In this document: positions 9,748-16,285 of the stretch, piece after piece
How positions within the stretch are numbered: position 1 is the first letter of the stretch
How the letters are laid out: each line of letters opens with the position of its first letter
Assembly: GCA_030427405.1 (NCBI GenBank)
Contig: JAUHXK010000017.1
Location: forward strand, 1 to 56,055
From: Alphaproteobacteria bacterium
Lineage (GTDB): Bacteria; Pseudomonadota; Alphaproteobacteria; Rhodobacterales; Rhodobacteraceae
Direction: 5' to 3'
Length of the DNA stretch: 56,055 bases
Position numbers and translations under genes: made by a program
Notes under the pieces: generated by a model
Database searches by the model: none
Told to the model about the DNA's origin: nothing
What the model saw: only the letters and a program-made list of their open reading frames with translations

Positions 9748-9873
9748 ATGAAGGTCAAGAACTCGCTCCGCTCGCTCAAGAACCGGCACCGTGATTGCCG
9801 TATTGTGCGTCGCAAAGGCCGCGTCTACGTGATCAACAAGACGCAGCGCAAGTTCAAAGCTCGCCAGGGCTGA
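9748..9873 (+). CDS. rpmJ: 50S ribosomal protein L36
   Basis: A 41-aa very basic protein, [20 protein letters not shown] at the start and [11 protein letters not shown] at the end, matching the alphaproteobacterial L36 type. It has one cysteine (C17) rather than the four of zinc-binding L36, so it is the zinc-free C-minus form that lets cells make ribosomes under zinc limitation. TTGGAGACAG precedes the ATG. It is preceded by tRNA-Val by 90 bp and closed by a terminator. Confidence 0.97.
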   Translation: MKVKNSLRSLKNRHRDCRIVRRKGRVYVINKTQRKFKARQG

Positions 9874-9898
9874 GAACGTCTGACAAGACAATCTAAAG

Positions 9899-9924
9899 AC
9901 CGCGCCTTCGGGTGCGGTTTTTTT
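9899..9924 (+). terminator. Rho-independent terminator of rpmJ
   Basis: GACCGCGCC, a TTCG tetraloop and GGTGCGGTT form a stem with one G-U pair, followed directly by a run of seven T. It lies 25 bp after the rpmJ stop. Confidence 0.93.
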
Positions 9925-10083
9925 ATGCCCAATTCCTGGATTGCGCGCAGACCTACGGCGACAACGCACCGAACCTCTTGTTGGAATGAGATGCGCATGG
10001 CTCTTGCTTTTCCCGCAGATTCGTTTAATTGACCGTTTTACTCGGATACTCATCCGGGGCCAGTTACAAAATTGGGAAAAGTC

Positions 10084-11100
10084 ATGCTCAAATCTTCTGC
10101 CTTCACCACCGCCGCTCTGACGGCCCTGCTTGCCAGCTCGGCATATGCCGACGGCGAACTGAACCTGTACTCGTCGCGCCATTACGACACCGATGACAAG
10201 CTCTATGGTGAGTTCGAGGAAAAAACCGGAATCACGATCAACCGGATCGAAGGCAAGGCGGACGAGCTGATCGCCCGTATGGCGGCCGAGGGCAAGAATT
10301 CGCCCGCCGACATCCTGGTAACCGTCGACACGTCGCGCCTGACGCGCGCCAAGAACGCGGGCATTCTTCAATCCATCGACAGCGAGGTTCTCGAAGATCG
10401 CATCCCTGCGAACCTCCAGGACAGCGACAACCAGTGGTTCGGGTTCTCGCAGCGCAGCCGGATCATCTTTTTCGACAAGGACAAAGTCGCCAACCCGCCG
10501 GCGACATATGCCGATCTTGCCGCGCCGGAATACAAGGGCATGGTTTGCATCCGCTCGTCCAGCAACACCTATAACCAGACCCTTCTGGCGTCGATCATCA
10601 CCCATGAAGGGGCCGAAGCTGCCAAGACCTGGGCCCAAGGCGTTGTCGACAACATGGCCCGCGAACCCCAGGGTGGCGACACAGACCAGCTGCGCGGCAT
10701 CGTGTCAGGCGAATGCGCAATCGCGGTGTCCAACACCTATTACTTCGCCCGCGCAAATCGCAAGGACGTCAAAGGCGTGTCCGACAGCCTGGACAAGATC
10801 GGCTGGGTCTTTCCCAACCAGGACGGCTATGGCGCACATATGAACCTGTCCGGTGCCGGGGTCGCCGCCAATGCGCCGAACAAAGAAAACGCGATTTTGT
10901 TCCTTGAATACCTGGCAAGCGACCAGGCGCAAAAATACTTCTCGTACGGCAATGACGAATATCCGGCGGTTGCGACCGTAGAGCTGGCCGAGTCGGTTGC
11001 AAAGCTGGGCGACTTCAAGGGTGACGAGGTCAACCTGTCCGAAGTTGCGCAGAACCTGCCCGAGGCGCAGAAGATTTTCGATGAGGTCGGCTGGAAGTAA
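10084..11100 (+). CDS. Iron(III)-type ABC transporter periplasmic binding protein
   Basis: A 338-aa binding protein of the FbpA/FutA/IdiA type, which captures ferric iron in the periplasm. A signal peptide ends at ASSAYA-DGE near residue 23. The mature N-terminus reads LNLYSSRHYDTDDKLY, typical of the family, and a paired tyrosine that usually ligates iron appears in NTYYFARANRKD. GGGAAAAG precedes the ATG at 10084; a TTG 12 bp earlier is less likely. No permease or ATPase gene follows; a strong terminator closes the unit. Its partners must lie elsewhere. No convincing Fur, RirA or Irr box was identified. Confidence 0.9.
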   Translation: MLKSSAFTTAALTALLASSAYADGELNLYSSRHYDTDDKLYGEFEEKTGITINRIEGKADELIARMAAEGKNSPADILVTVDTSRLTRAKNAGILQSIDSEVLEDRIPANLQDSDNQWFGFSQRSRIIFFDKDKVANPPATYADLAAPEYKGMVCIRSSSNTYNQTLLASIITHEGAEAAKTWAQGVVDNMAREPQGGDTDQLRGIVSGECAIAVSNTYYFARANRKDVKGVSDSLDKIGWVFPNQDGYGAHMNLSGAGVAANAPNKENAILFLEYLASDQAQKYFSYGNDEYPAVATVELAESVAKLGDFKGDEVNLSEVAQNLPEAQKIFDEVGWK

Positions 11101-11122
11101 TTCACAGACAGGCCGAGCAGTG

Positions 11123-11151
11123 AAAGGGTGCAGAATTTCTGCACCCTTTTT
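11123..11151 (+). terminator. Rho-independent terminator after the iron-binding protein gene
   Basis: AAAGGGTGCAGA (11123-11134) pairs with TCTGCACCCTTT (11138-11149) around a 3-nt loop, and a T-run continues to 11151. It lies 22 bp after the stop at 11100. Confidence 0.95.
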
Positions 11152-11212
11152 GTTGAACCTGTTTAAAATCATATCTATCGTTCTGATATGAGAATCTTTT
11201 CCGTATCTGAGT

Positions 11213-11767
11213 ATGCCTGACGATCTCGCGCTGCGCCTTGCCAATCGCCTGGCCGAGCTTCGTCAGGTGCGCAACTGGTCGCTGGATACACTCGCGTCAC
11301 ATAGCGGTATCAGTCGCGCAACCCTGTCGCGCATGGAAAATGGCAGCGTCAGCCCGACGGCTGAAAACCTGGGCAGGCTGTGCGCCGCCTATGGCTTGCC
11401 CATGTCGCGCCTTCTTATGATGGTCGAAGACAGTTTCGTGCCCAAGATCCCCTTTGAACGCCAGGGCGAATGGCGCGATCCCGAGACAGGGTTCACCCGC
11501 CGCTCAGTTTCGCCCCCGGCATCAGGACTAAGCGGCGAGGTGCTGGAATGCCACTTGCCGCCGGGAACAACAATTGCCTATGACGCGCCGCCCCGAACCG
11601 GGCAGGAACATCACGCGATCGTGCTGGATGGGATGCTTACGCTGACCGTGGACAACACCCCCCATGACCTGAGCGCCGGGGATTGCCTGCGCTATCACCT
11701 GGCCGGACCCACAAAATTTGAAACCAGCCCCGAACGGGGCGCGCGATATATCCTGGTGCTGATATGA
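11213..11767 (+). CDS. XRE-family regulator with C-terminal cupin domain
   Basis: A 184-aa regulator. Residues about 10-65 form an XRE helix-turn-helix (LASHSGISRATLSRMENGSVSPT). Residues about 100-184 form a small cupin (GTTIAYDAPPRTGQEHHAIVLDG and LSAGDCLRYHL), the effector-sensing half of this family. The family often regulates neighbouring amino-acid or polyamine genes. It overlaps the downstream acetyltransferase by 4 bp (ATGA), so the two are translated together and the acetyltransferase may be a target or partner. Effector not predictable. Confidence 0.92.
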   Translation: MPDDLALRLANRLAELRQVRNWSLDTLASHSGISRATLSRMENGSVSPTAENLGRLCAAYGLPMSRLLMMVEDSFVPKIPFERQGEWRDPETGFTRRSVSPPASGLSGEVLECHLPPGTTIAYDAPPRTGQEHHAIVLDGMLTLTVDNTPHDLSAGDCLRYHLAGPTKFETSPERGARYILVLI

Positions 11768-12282
11768 TTTCACAACTGACCAAAGCGGACTGTGACGCGG
11801 CCCTCGCCGACCTGACCGAGATTTTGCACGCCTGCGTCCACGCGGGCGCAAGCGTCGGATTCATCCTGCCGTTTTCGCAAAGCGACGCCGCCGCATTCTG
11901 GACCGACAGCGTCTTTCCGGCGGTGCGATCCGGAGCGCTGGACCTGTTCGTCGCGCGGGATGGGGATCGGATTGTCGGGACCGTTCAGCTTGTCCCGTCA
12001 CGGATGCCCAACCAACCCCATCGCGCCGATGTCGCCAAATTGCTGGTCCATCCGGATGCCCGCCGCCAGGGGCTGGGTCGCAGTTTGATGGGTGTGCTGG
12101 AAGACCGGGCGCGATCTGTTGGCAAGTCGCTGCTGGTTCTGGACACGCGCAGCACGGACCCTTCGTTGATCCTGTACCGGGGGATGGGCTTCAGCGTCGC
12201 AGGCGAGATCCCAGATTACTGCGTGAACCCCTTTGATCAACAGCTTGAGCCTACGACCTATATGTTCAAGCCCTTGCGATAA
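11764..12282 (+). CDS. GNAT-family N-acetyltransferase
   Basis: A 172-aa acetyl-CoA-dependent acetyltransferase. The GNAT core is clear: VAKLLVHPDARRQGLGRSLMGVLED carries the acetyl-CoA-binding R-x-x-G-x-G loop (RRQGLG) near residues 100-105, followed by LLVLDTRSTDPSLILYRGMGF. The ATG overlaps the stop of the XRE-cupin regulator (ATGA), a sign of coupled translation. Acceptor substrate unknown; toxic small molecules or amino-acid analogues are typical for this subgroup. Confidence 0.92.
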   Translation: MISQLTKADCDAALADLTEILHACVHAGASVGFILPFSQSDAAAFWTDSVFPAVRSGALDLFVARDGDRIVGTVQLVPSRMPNQPHRADVAKLLVHPDARRQGLGRSLMGVLEDRARSVGKSLLVLDTRSTDPSLILYRGMGFSVAGEIPDYCVNPFDQQLEPTTYMFKPLR

Positions 12283-12330
12283 CCCGCGCGCAGGTCTCGG
12301 GCCATACCCCATCGCGCCTCGGGCCTGCGG

Positions 12331-13584
12331 TCAGAACCGCAGGAAGGAAAGCGGGTGCCCGTCTGGCAAGGCATCCGCGTCGGCCGGGATTATGGCCAAC
12401 CCATCCGCCTGGGCAAGCAGGGCCAGCCGCCCGCTATAGGATGCCGCCATCAGTCGCAGACGGGGCTTTCCGTCCGCCGCGCGCCCTTCGATCTGCACAG
12501 GGCGAAACTCGGTCCTGCCAGCGTGGCGCGTCAAGGGCTCGGCCATGACGGCTTGCTCGGTCGCAAGCGGAATATCGGGCAGGCCCGCGCAGCGACGCAT
12601 CATCTGTGCGCCGATCACCTGCCATGTCACGAAGGCAGAAACCGGATTGCCCGGCAGCCCGACATACAAGGCCGAACCCCGGCACCCGAACATGATCGGC
12701 TTGCCCGGTTTCATGGCTACCTTCATGACGTCAAGCGTGCCGCCAATATCGGCAAACACGCGCGGCATATGATCTTCGTCGCCGACGGAAACACCGCCCG
12801 TGGTGACAACCAGATCACTGGTTTCACACGCCTCGCGCAGGACCTGACGCAGACGGTCGGGGTTATCTTCGACGGGGCCGATATCGACCAGGTCAATCCA
12901 GGGCTTTTCCAACAGCGCGGCCAGCATGTACCGGTTCGAATTGTAGATTTGACCGGGCGCAAGGGGCTCGCCGGGCTGACGCAACTCGCTTCCGGTCGAA
13001 AACAATGCGACCTTCAGCTTTCGAAACACCGTGACGTGCCCATGCCCCGAGGCGGCGAGGGCCGCGACCTCTCGCGGGCCAATTTCCTGGCCCCGTTTCA
13101 GCAGGGGCGCACCGGCGGGCAAATCCTCGCCCGCACGGCGGATATGTTGCCCGGGCCTGGGGCGTCGTTTGAAACGGATTGTGTCCTGGGTGACGTCGCA
13201 ATCCTCTTGCATCAGCACTGCGTCAAACCCGTCGGGAACCGGGGCCCCCGTCAGGATGCGCAATGCGCTGCCCGCAGGCGCGGCGAGATCACCGGTATCA
13301 CCGGCCGCAACGCGCCCGGCCAAAGGCAACGCAAAGACCGCAGGATCGCCCTGCGCGTCCAGATCCGCCAGCCGGATCGCATACCCGTCCATGGCCGAAT
13401 TGTCGAAGGCCGGAAGGTCGATCTTGCTGGTGCAATCCCGGGCCAGAACCCGCCCCGTTGCCTGAGGCAGCGTCAGCGTTTCCGTACCATCGACCGGTCT
13501 GGCCAAGGCCAGTCCGCGGCGCAGGGCCTCATCAACCGGCAGGTAGGTTTGGGCCAAGCGATCACATCCGCACCCGTCAGCCAT
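12331..13584 (-). CDS. moeA: MoeA, molybdopterin molybdenumtransferase
   Basis: A 417-aa enzyme that inserts molybdate into adenylylated molybdopterin to make active Mo cofactor. Family signatures: FDNSAMDGYAIR near residue 60, LTGAPVPDGFDAVLMQE, the MoCF-fold segment TTGGVSVGDEDH near 240, and GLPGNPVSAF near 300. The ATG at 13584 overlaps the stop of the copper-protein gene by 8 bp, so this moeA is the last gene of the molybdoenzyme operon, not part of a cofactor-synthesis cluster. It is probably a dedicated copy supplying the AioA/IdrA-like enzyme. The N-terminus (MADGCGCDRLA) has an unusual C-G-C. Confidence 0.95.
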   Translation of the reverse strand: MADGCGCDRLAQTYLPVDEALRRGLALARPVDGTETLTLPQATGRVLARDCTSKIDLPAFDNSAMDGYAIRLADLDAQGDPAVFALPLAGRVAAGDTGDLAAPAGSALRILTGAPVPDGFDAVLMQEDCDVTQDTIRFKRRPRPGQHIRRAGEDLPAGAPLLKRGQEIGPREVAALAASGHGHVTVFRKLKVALFSTGSELRQPGEPLAPGQIYNSNRYMLAALLEKPWIDLVDIGPVEDNPDRLRQVLREACETSDLVVTTGGVSVGDEDHMPRVFADIGGTLDVMKVAMKPGKPIMFGCRGSALYVGLPGNPVSAFVTWQVIGAQMMRRCAGLPDIPLATEQAVMAEPLTRHAGRTEFRPVQIEGRAADGKPRLRLMAASYSGRLALLAQADGLAIIPADADALPDGHPLSFLRF

Positions 13585-14065
13585 GCTGGTCCTCCAGATG
13601 TGCAAACAGCTTTTCGAACTCGACCCGTTCCGCCTCGGCCAGCTTGGGCAAATACGCCTGCGCAGCCGCGAGATTGGCAGCCGGGTCACCCACGACCAGC
13701 AGCATGACCATTCCGTGCCGGCCATGCACCCGACACCGGATTCCATAGACGCCCTGCTGGGTAAAGGTCAGGTCCAATTCCGGCTTTCCGCGAATTTCGA
13801 AGGCACGCGCGCCATCCGGGATCATCGCGGGGATCGACGTCACCGTGTGCCGCCCTGTTGAACCTTTGAACCGGACCGTCGCGCCCTCGGGAACCTCAAG
13901 GTAACGGGGTTCGAACCGAAAGGCATGGGCCGGCGTGTCGGCACTCGGGTCGATAATCTGGTGCACCACCGACACTTGGGGCAGGTCCTCTGCCATCGTG
14001 GTCACGGCGGCCCCGGCCGCTGCGGCGACCAGCATTCCGGCGACAAGCCTGCGCGAGTATTGCAT
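13577..14065 (-). CDS. Periplasmic cupredoxin-like copper protein
   Basis: A 162-aa protein with a signal peptide containing twin arginines (SRRLVAGMLVAAAAG, mature from about AED). The mature part is a plastocyanin-like fold of about 110 residues followed by a helical tail. Type I copper ligands are recognisable: His in GRHTVTS, then Cys, His and a Met in IRCRVHGRHGM near residues 108-118. It is probably a one-electron carrier in the periplasm. It lies 14 bp after the HEAT-repeat gene and overlaps moeA by 8 bp, placing it in the iodate-reductase-like operon as a plausible electron donor. That role is inferred. Confidence 0.85.
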   Translation of the reverse strand: MQYSRRLVAGMLVAAAAGAAVTTMAEDLPQVSVVHQIIDPSADTPAHAFRFEPRYLEVPEGATVRFKGSTGRHTVTSIPAMIPDGARAFEIRGKPELDLTFTQQGVYGIRCRVHGRHGMVMLLVVGDPAANLAAAQAYLPKLAEAERVEFEKLFAHLEDQHG

Positions 14066-14079
14066 CTATTTCTCCTGCG

Positions 14080-16284
14080 TCAGACCGAATGGGCCGTGCC
14101 CGCAAGCAAATCGGCCAGCGCGCTTACTAGAACCGGCCACTGTGATTGCTTGTCAGGGTTTCGCAACTCGGTCATCAATTCGCGCCCAATTGATCCCAGG
14201 GCAGGAGCGGTGTCATTGACATAGGTCACGATCCGCTGTTCCGGATTGGCCAACAAAAAGGGCACGATGGCCGCGCTTGCCTGATCGGGCGCAATGTCCG
14301 CCAAAAGCCGCATCGCCGCCTGTCGCACAGGGGCCGAGGCATCGTCCAGAAAGCTGCGCGCCAGGTCCGGGGTTCCGTCCCACCGGGTCAGGACATGCAT
14401 CGCGTCGATGCGAAACGCGGCGTCGCCGGTCTTTGACATCGCACGCAGCTTGCCGCGCATGGCTTCCTGCGGTGGCAAACCCGCCTGCCGCAGCAGCTTT
14501 AGCGCCTGTTGCGACATGGTCGTATCCGCATGCAACAACCCCTTGGCAATCAGCCCGGCCAGTTGGTCCACCTCAAGTTCGAGGCCCCATCGGGTGATCG
14601 ACACGGCCAGCGCTGCAAGCGCCTGTTGCGCAATTTCGACCTCGGGGTCCTGCGCGATTTGGGCCAAACTACCCTGCATGCCCGCCACGTCGCCCAATAA
14701 CCGGATCGCTGACATGCGGGTGTCCCGCTCGGGCGTCGCCTCTGTGTCGTCCAGTGTCACGCGGCGGCGCCTTGGGTGGCGGGTTGCCCGCGCCAACAGT
14801 GCCTGTTCCTGCGCGGACAGGGGCTGGACTTCGGCGTCTGCCGCCTCCTGCGACATCTGCACCGCCAGGGCATCATGTCCCAAAATCGCCCCCAGGCTTG
14901 AGGTCGGGCCGCTTTCGTCACCCGCAGAAACATCCAGACCCGCAGCCCTGAGCGATTCGATATCGGTTTGTGGGTCGCCCGCCTGGGGCGGACCTTCGGC
15001 GGTGGAAACCTGCGCCATCGCCAGGGACAAAAGCACCTCGCGTCCCAACTGGCGGTTCTTTTGCGGGCTGTTGGGGTCGGTCACGATCATCGCCAGCGAG
15101 CCGGCAGCCTTCAACCGCACGGACCTGAACGGCGCGCGGCAGGCGCACCGCAACCATTCAATTGCCTCATACCGGTGCGACGAAGCCAGGGCATCGACCA
15201 CGGCCCACTGAATACGCTCGGCCCCGGGGTCATCGCCGCGCGCGGAAAACAGCGTGTTCAGGCGGTCGCCTACCAGATCAGGGGCCAGCGCGGCCAACGC
15301 ACCCAGCGCCTGCGCCGCGACCTCGGGCTGGTGACCGCCGGCGAGGAATTCCAGAACCTGCCAGCGCAGGTCACCTTGGTCGGTGATTGGCACGCTATGG
15401 CTCAGCCGCCCTATCAGCGCCAATTGCACCTTTGCGCCAGGATCGCGCATCATCCGGTCCAGCAATTCGGGTTCGGAAAAACCCGAATGGTTCAGCGCGG
15501 CAATTCGGATGTCTTCGGCGGGATCGGTCAGTGCCTGCGCAACCAAATCGGGGTCTTGCGGCATCAGCGCCTGATAGGCGAGCAGCCTGATCTGAGCGTC
15601 CGCGTCAGCCAGCGCAACCCGCAAAATCGCCCAGGCTTCGGTGCCCCCGACCCCGGCCAGTGTACGCAAGGCACAGTGGCGCAGCCGGCGGCTCGCCGAT
15701 CGGGCGAATACGCCCAATGTCGGCACCGAGGGCGCGCCAATCCGGCCCAGGGCCTGACAGGCCACATCAGCAAGCGCCTGTCCGTCTTCATCCATCACGG
15801 CGATGACAATGGGTTCTATTGCGGCGGCATCACCCATCTGGCCCAATGCCCCGATGGCAGCAATCTGGATGTCCAGCCAGTCATCCCATTCGTCCTGATA
15901 CAGCGCGTCCTCGTCCCATGTGAACTGTTCGCCGCGCCCGGTCACAAGGCTACGCAGATAAGGCGCGGCCTCTTTGTACTGAAGCGCGGCAAGCGCGTTG
16001 ACGCAGGCCAGCTTCACCTCGCCGCAGGGATCGTGGATCAGGTTTTCCAACAGGTGAGGTGCGGCCTGGTATACGCCCAGGTCCCCCAGCGCTTGTGCGG
16101 CATCCTGACGGACATCTTCGTCTTCGTCCTGCAAGGCCCCGACCAGTGCCGGGGCGTCGCCCGCGCCAATCGCTGCCAGGGCCTGAATGGCCCGCAGGCG
16201 GATCACTTCGTATTCAGACCCGGCCAGTTCCGAGAACCTGCAGATGGCCGCGTCCCGCAGCGAGGTATCACAGCGCATGTTCAT
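14080..16284 (-). CDS. HEAT-repeat protein, likely accessory to the molybdoenzyme
   Basis: A 734-aa protein made almost wholly of HEAT/PBS-lyase-like repeats of about 30 residues (for example VIRLRAIQALAAIGAGDAPA, VRQDAAQALGDLG, IRLLAYQALMPQDPD, VRQAAMRLLADIAPDQA). There is no signal peptide or membrane segment, so it is cytoplasmic. A break of lower repeat content lies near residues 400-480. It starts 1 bp after the stop of the large molybdoenzyme gene (ATG at 16284), so translation is coupled. HEAT proteins scaffold protein binding; the inferred job is a chaperone that holds the large subunit during cofactor loading and Tat export. No enzyme motif is present. Confidence 0.85.
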   Translation of the reverse strand: MNMRCDTSLRDAAICRFSELAGSEYEVIRLRAIQALAAIGAGDAPALVGALQDEDEDVRQDAAQALGDLGVYQAAPHLLENLIHDPCGEVKLACVNALAALQYKEAAPYLRSLVTGRGEQFTWDEDALYQDEWDDWLDIQIAAIGALGQMGDAAAIEPIVIAVMDEDGQALADVACQALGRIGAPSVPTLGVFARSASRRLRHCALRTLAGVGGTEAWAILRVALADADAQIRLLAYQALMPQDPDLVAQALTDPAEDIRIAALNHSGFSEPELLDRMMRDPGAKVQLALIGRLSHSVPITDQGDLRWQVLEFLAGGHQPEVAAQALGALAALAPDLVGDRLNTLFSARGDDPGAERIQWAVVDALASSHRYEAIEWLRCACRAPFRSVRLKAAGSLAMIVTDPNSPQKNRQLGREVLLSLAMAQVSTAEGPPQAGDPQTDIESLRAAGLDVSAGDESGPTSSLGAILGHDALAVQMSQEAADAEVQPLSAQEQALLARATRHPRRRRVTLDDTEATPERDTRMSAIRLLGDVAGMQGSLAQIAQDPEVEIAQQALAALAVSITRWGLELEVDQLAGLIAKGLLHADTTMSQQALKLLRQAGLPPQEAMRGKLRAMSKTGDAAFRIDAMHVLTRWDGTPDLARSFLDDASAPVRQAAMRLLADIAPDQASAAIVPFLLANPEQRIVTYVNDTAPALGSIGRELMTELRNPDKQSQWPVLVSALADLLAGTAHSV

Positions 16285-16285
16285 G

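Noticed and set aside
10029..10057. Promoter or iron-regulator box before the iron-binding protein gene
   Set aside because: TTGACC is present but no -10 follows at proper spacing, and the nearest TGA-N9-TCA type match is imperfect.
9595..10638. 347-codon minus-strand frame
   Set aside because: Crosses tRNA-Val, rpmJ and a terminator in antisense; not a real gene.
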